Shown here piece by piece: positions 17,294 to 26,262 of a stretch of 64,000 bases of DNA (positions within the stretch are counted from its first letter, which is position 1; every line of letters begins with the position of its first letter). Both the position numbers and the translations under genes were made by a program. The notes beneath the pieces were generated by a model. That model saw nothing but the letters and a program-made list of their open reading frames with translations, was not told where the DNA came from and made no database searches. Origin of the DNA: JAGPUQ01 sp050250395 (lineage in GTDB: Bacteria; Pseudomonadota; Gammaproteobacteria; Pseudomonadales; Porticoccaceae); NCBI GenBank assembly GCA_050250395.1, contig JBFWOQ010000014.1:1-64000 (forward strand), written 5' to 3'.

Positions 17294-17635
17294 TCAGGAA
17301 TCGCCTTTGGTGGTCCGGCTCGATACGACCGGTGCGCCGGGAAACGCCATCACATTGCTGCCGCGCGCATCGCTGACCTTGCACACACCTTCTTTCTCGA
17401 CTTCGTCGATGCGCACGATGGAATGCATGGGAATGAAGCTGCGTTTGACCTCGGAGAACTCGGTCTTGAGCTTTTCTTCAGCCGGATCGACGATCAGCTG
17501 GGATTTTTCGCCGAACACGAACTCCTCGATCTCGATGAAGCCCATGAGGTCGCTCTGATAGACGTAACGGGCGTAAACCTCGTACACCTGGCCCTGATTG
17601 ACGAAGATGATCTTGTAGATGGGATCGTTGGTCAT
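17294..17635 (-). CDS. DUF1820 family protein
   Basis: A 113-residue protein matching DUF1820 (PF08850): PIYKIIFVNQGQVYEVYARY, then FIEIEEFVFGEKSQLIVDPA and FIPMHSIVRIDEVEKEGVCK. The family is small, soluble, widespread in gammaproteobacteria and of unknown function; the beta-rich pattern resembles an RNA- or protein-binding barrel, which is only an impression. It diverges from miaB. Confidence 0.9.
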   Translation of the reverse strand: MTNDPIYKIIFVNQGQVYEVYARYVYQSDLMGFIEIEEFVFGEKSQLIVDPAEEKLKTEFSEVKRSFIPMHSIVRIDEVEKEGVCKVSDARGSNVMAFPGAPVVSSRTTKGDS

Positions 17636-17738
17636 GCCGAGCGGCTCTGGCGGTTACCGGGAACAGGATACCACAGTGAGGCCCCCGACCCGGCTTTTCA
17701 AGGCACTTTCCAAGGCGCGGGCGGCGCACCCCATGGGC

Positions 17739-17744
17739 TATAAT
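17739..17744 (+). promoter_or_regulatory. Putative -10 for miaB
   Basis: A perfect TATAAT lies 32 nt before the miaB ATG in the divergent gap with DUF1820. No convincing -35 hexamer is seen 16-18 nt upstream. Confidence 0.4.
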
Positions 17745-17776
17745 TCGGCGTCTCGCCCGCACGCCGCCTGCACACC

Positions 17777-19123
17777 ATGACCAAGACCGGGGAGCGCAAG
17801 CTCCACATCGTCACCCAGGGCTGTCAGATGAACGAGTACGACTCCGCGCGGATGCGCGATCTGCTCGGCGACAGCCACGACCTGATTGCCACCGACGATC
17901 CGGCCGAAGCCGATGTGCTGTTGCTCAATACCTGCTCCATTCGCGAAAAGGCGCAGGAGAAGGTCTTTCACCAGCTGGGACGCTGGAAGCACCTGAAGGA
18001 ACGCAACCCCGACCTGATCATCGGCGTCGGCGGCTGTGTGGCCAGCCAGGAGGGCGCGACCATTGCCCGCCGCGCGCCCCATGTCGATCTGGTGTTCGGA
18101 CCCCAGACCCTGCACCGGCTGCCGGAGATGATCCGGCAGCACCGCCAGTCCGACGGGACCGTGGTGGTGGATATCAGCTTTCCCGAAATCGAGAAATTCG
18201 ATCACCTGCCGCGCCCGGTCGCCGATGGCGTGAGCGCTCATGTCTCGGTCATGGAGGGTTGCTCCAAATACTGCTCCTTCTGCGTGGTGCCCTATACCCG
18301 GGGCGAGGAGGTGAGCCGACCGGTGCTGGACGTGCTCACCGAGGTCACGCAACTGGCCGAACAGGGAGTGCGCGAGGTGAACCTGCTGGGCCAGAACGTC
18401 AACGCCTATCGCGGCACCCTGCCGACGGGCGGTACCAGCGATCTCGCCGAACTGATCGTCGCGGTGGCGCGCATCGAGGGCATCGACCGGATTCGCTACA
18501 CCACCTCCCATCCGGTGGAGTTTTCCCAGGCGCTGATCGACGTCTACGCGCAAGTCCCTGAACTGGTCAGCCATGTGCACCTGCCGGTGCAGAGCGGCTC
18601 GGATCGCATCCTGAGCGCGATGAAACGCGGCCACACGGTATTGGAATACAAATCGAAGATTCGCCGCCTGCGTGCCTTGCGCCCGGAGATCAGCATTTCA
18701 TCGGACTTCATTGTCGGCTTTCCCGGCGAAACCGAGGACGATTTCGCCCGCACGATGCAGTTGATCGAAGAAATCGCTTTCGACCAGTCGTTCAGCTTCG
18801 TTTACAGCCGCCGCCCGGGTACGCCGGCGGCCAGCCTGCCCGACGATACGCCGGACGAAATCAAGAAACAGCGTTTGCAGACCCTCCAGCACCGCATCAA
18901 CCGGCAGGCGGCGGCCATCAGTCAGGGCATGCTCGGCCAGACCCATCGGGTACTGGTCAGCGGTCTGTCCCGCAAGGATCCCGGGGCGCTGCAAGGCCGC
19001 ACGGAGAACAACCGGGTGGTGAATATCGCGGCGGCCGGGCACAACCTCATCGGCACCTTTGTGCCGGTGCGAATAACGGAAGCCCTGCCCAACTCGCTGC
19101 GCGGCGAGCTGGCCGGATCCTGA
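17777..19123 (+). CDS. miaB: tRNA-2-methylthio-N6-dimethylallyladenosine synthase
   Basis: A 448-residue methylthiotransferase that modifies A37 of tRNAs reading UNN codons. The N-terminal MTTase domain supplies cluster ligands C16, C53 and C87; the radical-SAM triad is C162-x3-C166-x2-C169 (GCSKYCSFC). A TRAM domain for tRNA binding ends the protein (about residues 380-445). It opens the miaB-to-holA run, separated by 125 nt from phoH. Confidence 0.97.
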   Translation: MTKTGERKLHIVTQGCQMNEYDSARMRDLLGDSHDLIATDDPAEADVLLLNTCSIREKAQEKVFHQLGRWKHLKERNPDLIIGVGGCVASQEGATIARRAPHVDLVFGPQTLHRLPEMIRQHRQSDGTVVVDISFPEIEKFDHLPRPVADGVSAHVSVMEGCSKYCSFCVVPYTRGEEVSRPVLDVLTEVTQLAEQGVREVNLLGQNVNAYRGTLPTGGTSDLAELIVAVARIEGIDRIRYTTSHPVEFSQALIDVYAQVPELVSHVHLPVQSGSDRILSAMKRGHTVLEYKSKIRRLRALRPEISISSDFIVGFPGETEDDFARTMQLIEEIAFDQSFSFVYSRRPGTPAASLPDDTPDEIKKQRLQTLQHRINRQAAAISQGMLGQTHRVLVSGLSRKDPGALQGRTENNRVVNIAAAGHNLIGTFVPVRITEALPNSLRGELAGS

Positions 19124-19248
19124 GCCCGGCAGCCGATCCAACCCCGGCAGGCTCCGCCATTGCGGATAATCTTGCGCCCCTATTCCCCACGCCCGTCAAA
19201 GTCGCTATTCTTGGCCCGGACCCCCCGACAGGCGTCGCAGTAAACCGT

Positions 19249-20253
19249 TTGAACACCTTAGCGGCAGTACAGACGCTCACCCTGGAACCCAACGACACGC
19301 GCCGTCTCGCGAGCCTTTGCGGCCAATTCGACGAAAACATTCACCAGATTGAAGCGCGCCTCAATATCGAAATCCGCAACCGCGGCAATGTGTTCGCCTT
19401 TTACGGCGACGATGCCCGCGCCCGCGCGGCGTTGGCATTGGTACGCCAGCTCTATCAGGAGACCGCCCGCGACCGGGTTCTGACACCCGCCAAGATCAAT
19501 GTATTCCTGCAACAGTCGGACATGGAGCATCGCATGCACAAACAGACCGCCGATGTTGGCGACAATGTCACGGGTTTCAGCGTCGTTCGCACCAAGAAAG
19601 GCAGTGTCCATCCGCGCGGGGTCAACCAGCAGAATTATGTCCGCGCCATCCAGACGCACGATATCAGCTTCGGCATCGGTCCGGCGGGCACCGGCAAGAC
19701 CTACCTCGCCGTGGCCTGCGCGGTGGAAGCCTACCTGCGCTCGGAAGTGGAACGCATCGTGCTGGTGCGGCCAGCGGTCGAGGCCGGCGAAAAACTCGGC
19801 TTCCTGCCCGGCGATCTGGCCCAGAAGGTCGATCCCTACCTGCGCCCCCTCTACGACGCCCTCTACGAAATGCTGGGCGTGGAAATCGTCGGCAAATTGA
19901 TGGAGCGCCAGATTATCGAGGTCGCGCCCCTCGCCTACATGCGGGGACGCACGCTGAACAACGCCTTCATCATTCTCGACGAAAGCCAGAACACCACTTG
20001 CGAGCAGATGAAGATGTTCCTCACCCGACTCGGCTTTGGCGCCACCGCGGTGATCACCGGCGACACCACCCAGATCGACCTGCCGCGCGGGACCCGGTCC
20101 GGACTCCTCCACGCAATCGAGGTTCTCTCAGGCGTCGAGGAGATTTCCTTCACGCACTTCGTCGCCAAGGACGTGGTGCGCCATCCGCTGGTACAGCGCA
20201 TCGTCGAGGCCTACGAAACGCACGACCGCACGGTCGGCCCGCATGAGTCATGA
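19249..20253 (+). CDS. ybeZ: PhoH-like ATPase (YbeZ)
   Basis: A 334-residue PhoH-family P-loop ATPase with Walker A GPAGTGKT (residues 144-151) and Walker B AFIILDESQNTT; the N-terminal part is KH-like. YbeZ associates with the endoribonuclease YbeY, whose gene overlaps it by four bases (ATGA). The start is TTG at 19249: it keeps the family's N-terminus (LTLEPNDTRRLASLCG) and no ATG or GTG lies nearby in frame. No strong ribosome-binding site is visible, so this start is less sure than the gene. Confidence 0.93.
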   Translation: MNTLAAVQTLTLEPNDTRRLASLCGQFDENIHQIEARLNIEIRNRGNVFAFYGDDARARAALALVRQLYQETARDRVLTPAKINVFLQQSDMEHRMHKQTADVGDNVTGFSVVRTKKGSVHPRGVNQQNYVRAIQTHDISFGIGPAGTGKTYLAVACAVEAYLRSEVERIVLVRPAVEAGEKLGFLPGDLAQKVDPYLRPLYDALYEMLGVEIVGKLMERQIIEVAPLAYMRGRTLNNAFIILDESQNTTCEQMKMFLTRLGFGATAVITGDTTQIDLPRGTRSGLLHAIEVLSGVEEISFTHFVAKDVVRHPLVQRIVEAYETHDRTVGPHES

Positions 20254-20792
20254 GCATCCGGATCGCGATCGACAACGCCTGCGACAGCGGCGCAGCCGTT
20301 CCCGCCCCGGCGAGTCTGCGGCGCTGGCTGCGGGCGGCCCTGCGCCATCTCGGGCGCTCCGACGCGCAGGTCGCGATCCGTATCGTCGGCGAAGCCGAGG
20401 GCAGCGAACTCTATGCCCGCTACCGGCTGCGGGAGCCGTCCGCGCACCCAGCCACGCGATCTCGCGCAACCCGCCCCCGCGCCACCCGCCCCCACGCCAC
20501 CAATGTCCTTTCCTTTCCCGCCGACCTGCCGGAATGGGTAGAGCTACCGCTGCTGGGCGATATCGTGATCTGCGCACCGGTGGTCGCGCGCGAGGCGGCG
20601 GACCAGCGCAAGGCGGCGGACGCGCACTGGGCGCACATGGTCGTCCACGGCACCCTGCACCTGCTCGGCCATGACCACCAGGACGACGCCGAAGCCGACC
20701 GCATGGAAGCCCTGGAAACCGAAATCCTCGTCGGCCTGCATTTTCCACCGCCCTACGCAGTGGCGCCGGCGCTCGCTGTCAACCCGTCATGA
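20250..20792 (+). CDS. ybeY: Endoribonuclease YbeY with a repeat insertion
   Basis: A 180-residue metal-dependent RNase needed for 16S rRNA 3' maturation and ribosome quality control. The zinc motif H133-x3-H137-x5-H143 is intact in HGTLHLLGHDH, as is the substrate-side motif ATNVLSFP (83-90). Directly before the latter, residues 68-82 are an imperfect five-residue repeat (PATRS-RATRP-RATRP) encoded by near-identical 15-base units, making the protein longer than the usual 150-160. The start ATG overlaps the phoH stop and the stop overlaps the corC start. Confidence 0.95.
   Translation: MSIRIAIDNACDSGAAVPAPASLRRWLRAALRHLGRSDAQVAIRIVGEAEGSELYARYRLREPSAHPATRSRATRPRATRPHATNVLSFPADLPEWVELPLLGDIVICAPVVAREAADQRKAADAHWAHMVVHGTLHLLGHDHQDDAEADRMEALETEILVGLHFPPPYAVAPALAVNPS
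20448..20501 (+). repeat. Imperfect 15-bp tandem repeat inside ybeY
   Basis: In-frame units at 20448-20462, 20463-20477 and 20478-20492, with a partial fourth unit at 20493-20501, encode PATRS, RATRP, RATRP and HAT. The second and third units differ at one base. The array precedes the conserved TNVLSFP codons and keeps the frame. Confidence 0.85.
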
Positions 20793-21622
20793 CCGCCGAA
20801 CCACCCAGTAGACGCGCCTGGCTGAAACGTCTGGTCCGGTTTTTCGCCCCCCGCCTGCGCTCGCGGCAGGATCTCGCCGACATCCTGGAAACCGCGCGCG
20901 ACGACAATCTGCTCGACAGTCAGTCGCTCGACATCATCCGGGGCGCGTTTCTGGTATCCAGTCTGCAGGCGCACGAAATCATGGTGCCGCCATCCCAGAT
21001 GGTCGTGATCGAAGCCGGGATGAATCTCGAAGAAGTTCTGCAGCGCGTCGTTGACGCCAAGCACTCCCGCTATCCCGTGGTGGGCGAATCCCTGGACGAT
21101 ATCCGCGGCATCCTGTTGGCCAAGGATCTGCTGCCGCTGATGCTCGCCGGCCGCGACACCTTCCGCCTTGCCGACATCGTCCGGCCCGCCACCATAGTTC
21201 CCGAAACCAAGCGCCTCGACATTCTGCTGCGCGAATTCCGCGAACAGCGCTACCACATGGCGGTGGTGGTCGACGAATACGGCGGCGTCGCGGGTCTGAT
21301 CACCATCGAAGACATCCTCGAGGAGATCGTCGGCGACATCGCCGACGAGAAGGACCGGGAGCCCGACTGCGCGATCTGCCGTGCGCCCGACGGCAGCTTT
21401 CTGGTGGCCGGGCTGACCCCGATCGAGGACTTCAACGACCATTTTCACGTCGCACTGCGCGACGACGAGTTCGACACCATCGGCGGTCTCGTGACCAGTG
21501 CCTTTGGGCGGCTTCCGGAAGTGGGGGGTTGCATCACCCTGGACGGACTGGTCTTTACCGTGATTGCCGGGGACGAACGTCAGGTTCATCAGCTCCGCGT
21601 GGCGCCGGTCGCCGACCACTGA
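20789..21622 (+). CDS. corC: CorC/YbeX-type CBS-domain protein
   Basis: A 277-residue soluble protein with two CBS domains (around MVPPSQMVVIEAGMNLEEVL and VPETKRLDILLREFREQRYH, ending VDEYGGVAGLITIEDILEEIVG) and a C-terminal CorC_HlyC domain. It was named for a role in magnesium/cobalt efflux, and more recent work links YbeX to ribosome function; both assignments come from other organisms. No transmembrane domain is present. The ATG overlaps the ybeY stop as ATGA and lnt starts 3 nt later. Confidence 0.94.
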   Translation: MTAEPPSRRAWLKRLVRFFAPRLRSRQDLADILETARDDNLLDSQSLDIIRGAFLVSSLQAHEIMVPPSQMVVIEAGMNLEEVLQRVVDAKHSRYPVVGESLDDIRGILLAKDLLPLMLAGRDTFRLADIVRPATIVPETKRLDILLREFREQRYHMAVVVDEYGGVAGLITIEDILEEIVGDIADEKDREPDCAICRAPDGSFLVAGLTPIEDFNDHFHVALRDDEFDTIGGLVTSAFGRLPEVGGCITLDGLVFTVIAGDERQVHQLRVAPVADH

Positions 21623-21625
21623 CCC

Positions 21626-23134
21626 ATGCCCGCTACCCGCCGCGCGCCCCTCGTGTTTCATGCCGCTGCCGCGCTGACCGGCGCATTGCTGCCGCTCGCT
21701 TTCGCCCCCTACGGGCTGTGGCCGCTGGCGCCCCTGGCCGCGGGGATCCTGTGCCTGCTGCTCACCGATGCCGCCCCGCGCACCGCCTTCGCGCTGGCCT
21801 GGTGGTTCGGTGTTGGCCTCTACGCTACCGGCACCTCCTGGATCTACGTCAGCATCCATACCTATGGTGCCGCCTCCGCGCCGCTCGCCGCGCTGCTGAC
21901 AGGCCTTTTCACCTTGGGCATGGCATCACTGTTCGCGCTTCCGTTCACCTTGTGCGGTTATCTGAATCTCCGGCGACCCGGAACCGCACTGCTGGGCTTT
22001 CCCGCTTTATGGGTGCTCGGCGAGTGGCTGCGCGGGTGGTTCCTCACCGGCTTTCCCTGGCTCTACCTGGGATACCCGTCGCTCGATACCTGGCTGGTGG
22101 GCTGGGCACCCGTGACCGGCGTGCTCGGCATGAGCTTCGCGGTGGCGCTTACCGGGACAACGCTCGCGGCGTTGGCCAACCGCGCCACCGCCAATACCCT
22201 GGCCGCAAGCACACTGGCAGCGGGTATCGTCTGGATCGGCGGCTGGTTGCTGCACGAGCGTACCTGGACCGAGCCCGGCACGACCGCGCTCGCCGCGGCG
22301 CTGGTGCAGCCGGCGCAATCCCTGGCCATGAAGTGGGATGACGCTGCCGATGGCGCGATTCTCGCCAACTTCACCGCCACCAACCGCGAGCTGGCGGGGC
22401 AGGATCTGGTGATCTGGCCCGAAACCGCGATCCCGCGCTTTCGTCATGAAGTGCAACCGTTTCTGGACCGCGAAGACGCCTGGGCCCGCGAACAGCGCAT
22501 GGGCCTGCTGCTGGGCCTGCCGATCGCCGCCGCCGAAGACGTCTACTACAACGGTTTCATGGGGCTGGGTACGGCGGCCGGCACCTACCACAAACGCCGG
22601 CTGGTACCCTTTGGCGAATATGTGCCCCTGGAGTCCTGGTTGCGCGGCACCATCGCCTTCTTCGATCTGCCCATGTCGAACTTCAGCCGCGCCCCCGAAG
22701 ACCAGCCGCCGATCACGCTGGGCGCGCTGCGCATCGCCACCGCCATCTGTTACGAAATCGTTTACCCGGAGCTGGTGGCCAGCTCCGCTCGCGACGCGAA
22801 TCTGCTGGTCACGGTCAGCAACGACACCTGGTTCGGCGCGTCCATTGGTCCCCACCAGCATTTGCAAATGGCGCGTCTGCGCGCCATCGAAACCGGTAAA
22901 CCCCTGCTGCGCGCCACCAACGACGGCATCACTGCCGCCGTGGACAGCCGCGGTCGAATCATCGCCAGCCTGCCCCAGTTCGTCCCCGGCATCCTGCGCA
23001 CCTCCGTGCTGCCGCGCACCGGCACGACGCCCTTCAGCCGGCACGGGTCAACCCCGGTGGTTCTGTTCTGCGCGGCACTGCTGACGGCCGCCCTGGCGCC
23101 CCGGCGGCGCCGCGCGCGCGCGGCACTGCGCTAG
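21626..23134 (+). CDS. lnt: Apolipoprotein N-acyltransferase
   Basis: A 502-residue inner-membrane enzyme that adds the third acyl chain to lipoproteins. About six hydrophobic segments fill residues 10-215, followed by a periplasmic nitrilase-like domain with catalytic E266 (WPETAIP), K323 (YHKRRLVPFGEYVP) and C375 (ICYEIVYPE). A final hydrophobic helix is near residue 480. Likely clients encoded in this window are LptE and RlpA. Confidence 0.96.
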   Translation: MPATRRAPLVFHAAAALTGALLPLAFAPYGLWPLAPLAAGILCLLLTDAAPRTAFALAWWFGVGLYATGTSWIYVSIHTYGAASAPLAALLTGLFTLGMASLFALPFTLCGYLNLRRPGTALLGFPALWVLGEWLRGWFLTGFPWLYLGYPSLDTWLVGWAPVTGVLGMSFAVALTGTTLAALANRATANTLAASTLAAGIVWIGGWLLHERTWTEPGTTALAAALVQPAQSLAMKWDDAADGAILANFTATNRELAGQDLVIWPETAIPRFRHEVQPFLDREDAWAREQRMGLLLGLPIAAAEDVYYNGFMGLGTAAGTYHKRRLVPFGEYVPLESWLRGTIAFFDLPMSNFSRAPEDQPPITLGALRIATAICYEIVYPELVASSARDANLLVTVSNDTWFGASIGPHQHLQMARLRAIETGKPLLRATNDGITAAVDSRGRIIASLPQFVPGILRTSVLPRTGTTPFSRHGSTPVVLFCAALLTAALAPRRRRARAALR

Positions 23135-23154
23135 GTCGGCCCGCGCCTTTCCCC

Positions 23155-23160
23155 TATAAT
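23155..23160 (+). promoter_or_regulatory. Putative -10 for leuS
   Basis: TATAAT lies 44 nt before the leuS ATG, in the 70-nt gap after lnt. It is followed by a small CCGCG-CTTT-CGCGG hairpin in the leader. The -35 region is poor. Confidence 0.4.
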
Positions 23161-23204
23161 CCCGCGCTTTCGCGGTGGCTCGCCGCCAGCTGGAACAGCA
23201 TCCG

Positions 23205-25664
23205 ATGGACGACCAGTATCACCCCGAACGTATCGAGTCGCAGGTACAGAAGGCGTGGGAAACCAACCGCACCTTTGCCGTCAAGGCGGACCCGGGCCGG
23301 GAAAAATACTACTGCCTCGCCATGTTTCCCTACCCCAGCGGCAAGCTGCACATGGGGCATGTGCGCAACTATTCCATCGCCGATGTCATCAGCCGTTACC
23401 AGCGCATGCTGGGCAAGAATGTGCTGCAACCCATGGGCTGGGATGCGTTCGGGCTGCCCGCGGAAAACGCCGCGCTGCAAAACAATACCGCGCCCGCGGC
23501 CTGGACCTACGCCAATATCCGGTACATGAAGGCGCAGCTCAAGGCCCTGGGTTTCGGTTACGACTGGGATCGCGAACTGGCCACCTGCAAACCCGATTAC
23601 TACCGCTGGGAGCAGTGGTTCTTCACCCGCCTGTACGAAAAAGGTCTGGTCTACAACAAGGTCAGCGCCGTGAACTGGTGTCCCAACGACCAGACCGTGC
23701 TGGCCAACGAGCAGGTCATCGACGGCTGCTGCTGGCGCTGCGATACCCCGGTGCAGCGGCGCGAAATTCCGCAGTGGTTCATCCGCATCACCGCCTACGC
23801 AGAGGAGCTGTTGCGGGATCTGGACCAGCTCGATGGCTGGCCGGAACAGGTGCGCACCATGCAGCGCAACTGGATCGGCAAGAGTCGCGGCGTGACCATT
23901 CACTTCGACCTCGCCGAAGCGGTCGCGGGCAATACCGGGTTCGAGGTCTACACCACCCGCCCCGACACCCTGATGGGAGTCACCTACCTCAGTCTGGCGG
24001 CGGAGCATCCCATCGCCGGGGCACTGGCCGAAGGCGATCCCGATCTCGCAGACTTCATTGCCGAGTGCCGCCAGCAATCGGTCGCCGAAGCCGACCTGGC
24101 GACCATGACCAAGCGCGGCAGGGACACCGGACTCAAAGCCGTGCATCCGCTCACCGGCGCGCCACTGCCGGTGTGGATCGCCAACTATGTGCTGATGGAT
24201 TACGGCACCGGGGCGGTGATGGCGGTGCCGGCGCACGACCAGCGCGACTGGGAGTTTGCCGTTCAGTACCGGTTGTCCATTGTCCAGGTCATCGCGCCGG
24301 CGGACGGCAGTCCCTGCGACATCGCGCAGGGCGCGTTTGTGGACAAGGGCCGGCTGGTGAATTCCGGCGCCTTCGACGGGCTGGAGTTCGATGCCGCGTT
24401 CGAGGCCATCGCCCAGGCCCTGGTCGACCGGGGCCGCGGCAAGGTGACCACCAATTTCCGCCTGCGCGACTGGGGCGTCTCGCGGCAACGCTACTGGGGC
24501 GCGCCCATCCCCATGCTCTACGACGGCGATGAGCAGGTGATACCCGTGCCCGCCGAGCGGCTGCCGGTGCTGCTGCCGGAAGACGTGGTCATGGACGGCG
24601 TCCACTCGCCCATCAAGGCCGACCCGAGCTGGCGCCAGACCACACTCGACGGCACGCCCCTGATCCGGGAGACCGACACCTTCGACACCTTCATGGAGTC
24701 GTCCTGGTATTACGCCCGCTTCACCTGCCCGGATTACGATGGCGGCATGCTCGACCCCGCTGCCGCCAACTACTGGCTGCCGGTGGATCACTATGTGGGC
24801 GGTATCGAACACGCCATCCTGCACCTGCTGTATGCGCGCTTCTTCCACAAACTGATGCGGGACGAAGGCCTGCTGGCCAGCGACGAGCCGTTCACACGGC
24901 TGCTGTGTCAGGGCATGGTGCTGAAAGACGGCAGCAAGATGTCGAAATCCAAGGGCAACACGGTCGACCCCCAGGCGCTGATCGACCGCTACGGCGCCGA
25001 CACCGTGCGTCTGTTCACCATGTTCGCGGCGCCACCCGAGCAGACCCTGGAGTGGTCGGACGAAGGCGTTGCGGGCGCGTATCGTTTTCTGCGCCGATTG
25101 TGGAAAGCCGTTCACACCCATCTGGGTCGCGGAGACTGCGCGGCGCTCGACGCCACCACCCTGACCGGAACGGCAGCCGCGCTGCACCGCAAGACGCACG
25201 CCACCATCGCCAAGGTCAGCGACGATTACGGCCGCCGCCAGACCTTCAATACCGCCATCGCCGCGGTGATGGAGCTCCTGAACGAAACAACCCGGCTCGA
25301 TCCGCAGGCGCCGTCGGCGCTGGCCGCCGAACGGGAAGCGCTGGAAGCGGCGGTCTTGCTGCTCGCGCCCGTCGTGCCCCATATCACCCAGGCGCTGTGG
25401 GCGCATCTCGGCCATGGGGAACCCATCGTGGACGCGCATTGGCCCACCGCCGATCCCGCCGCGCTCCAGCTCGATGAGATAACCCTGGCCGTGCAGGTGA
25501 ACGGCAAGGTCCGTGCGCAATTGCGGGTCGCCGCCCACGCGGATCGCGACAGCATTCAGGCCCGCGCGCTGTCCGACCCGAATGTACAGCGCTTTACCGT
25601 CGGGAAAACCCTTCGTAAAGTGATCCTGGTGCCGCAGCGGCTGGTGAACATCGTCACCGACTGA
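23205..25664 (+). CDS. leuS: Leucyl-tRNA synthetase
   Basis: An 819-residue class I synthetase of bacterial LeuRS type. It has the HIGH-like motif HMGH (49-52, in YPSGKLHMGHVRN), the CP1 editing domain (TTRPDTLMGVTYL and the DYGTGAVMAVPAHDQRD region), the KMSKS motif in DGSKMSKSKGNTVDP and a C-terminal tRNA-binding domain. ATG at 23205 starts the conserved MDDQYHPERIE; the ten upstream codons are not conserved. Confidence 0.98.
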   Translation: MDDQYHPERIESQVQKAWETNRTFAVKADPGREKYYCLAMFPYPSGKLHMGHVRNYSIADVISRYQRMLGKNVLQPMGWDAFGLPAENAALQNNTAPAAWTYANIRYMKAQLKALGFGYDWDRELATCKPDYYRWEQWFFTRLYEKGLVYNKVSAVNWCPNDQTVLANEQVIDGCCWRCDTPVQRREIPQWFIRITAYAEELLRDLDQLDGWPEQVRTMQRNWIGKSRGVTIHFDLAEAVAGNTGFEVYTTRPDTLMGVTYLSLAAEHPIAGALAEGDPDLADFIAECRQQSVAEADLATMTKRGRDTGLKAVHPLTGAPLPVWIANYVLMDYGTGAVMAVPAHDQRDWEFAVQYRLSIVQVIAPADGSPCDIAQGAFVDKGRLVNSGAFDGLEFDAAFEAIAQALVDRGRGKVTTNFRLRDWGVSRQRYWGAPIPMLYDGDEQVIPVPAERLPVLLPEDVVMDGVHSPIKADPSWRQTTLDGTPLIRETDTFDTFMESSWYYARFTCPDYDGGMLDPAAANYWLPVDHYVGGIEHAILHLLYARFFHKLMRDEGLLASDEPFTRLLCQGMVLKDGSKMSKSKGNTVDPQALIDRYGADTVRLFTMFAAPPEQTLEWSDEGVAGAYRFLRRLWKAVHTHLGRGDCAALDATTLTGTAAALHRKTHATIAKVSDDYGRRQTFNTAIAAVMELLNETTRLDPQAPSALAAEREALEAAVLLLAPVVPHITQALWAHLGHGEPIVDAHWPTADPAALQLDEITLAVQVNGKVRAQLRVAAHADRDSIQARALSDPNVQRFTVGKTLRKVILVPQRLVNIVTD

Positions 25665-25698
25665 CCGCTTCCCGCCGCCCATCAACCGGAACCACGCC

Positions 25699-26262
25699 AT
25701 GATCCCAGGTCCTCTTTTCGTGCCCCGCCAACGCCCGGGCACGGCGTCTCGCATCTGGCTGCTGGCGTTGCTGGTGACGTTGACGGGCAGCGGCTGCGGC
25801 TGGCATCTGCGCGGCCAGGGCGACGCCCCTCAGAATATCGACAGCCTCCACATCGGTGGGCGCCCGATCGATAACGAACTGAGGAGCGAACTGGAGCGCA
25901 ATTTGCTGGCGCTCGATATCGATCTGCAAGCCAGCGCCAAGGAAGCGCAGTACAGCCTGGTATTCCTGGACCAGCGCTCGAAACGGCGTACCGCAACCAT
26001 CAGCGGCCAGGCCCGTATCTCCGAGCGTGAGCTCATCGAAGAACTGAAATTCACGGTGCTCGCCGCGGATGGTACCGAAGTGATCCCGCCCACCACGGTC
26101 AGCGACGAGCGCATATTCGAGTACGACGAGAACAACGTCCTTGCCACCGACGACGAAGCCCGGCTGCTGCGCCGGGAGATGCGTGCCAGCCTGGTGCGCC
26201 AGCTGATCAACCACCTGCAGCGGGTCGGGCCGCGCGTTGCCGGCGATGCAGCTGCTCCCTGA
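25699..26262 (+). CDS. lptE: LPS-assembly lipoprotein LptE
   Basis: A 187-residue outer-membrane lipoprotein that plugs LptD. The signal segment (about residues 18-32) ends in a lipobox-like GSGC with the lipidated cysteine at 33, followed by the family GWHLRG. The C-terminal half holds the LptE TLSEREL-like segment (ARISERELIEELKF) and DDEARLLRREMRASLVRQLI. It overlaps holA by 17 nt, the usual gammaproteobacterial pairing; its partner LptD is at 33489. Confidence 0.93.
   Translation: MIPGPLFVPRQRPGTASRIWLLALLVTLTGSGCGWHLRGQGDAPQNIDSLHIGGRPIDNELRSELERNLLALDIDLQASAKEAQYSLVFLDQRSKRRTATISGQARISERELIEELKFTVLAADGTEVIPPTTVSDERIFEYDENNVLATDDEARLLRREMRASLVRQLINHLQRVGPRVAGDAAAP

Noticed and set aside
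23154..25754. 866-codon open frame antisense to leuS
   Set aside because: leuS has every expected synthetase motif on the other strand; the antisense product is low-complexity and unlike any family.
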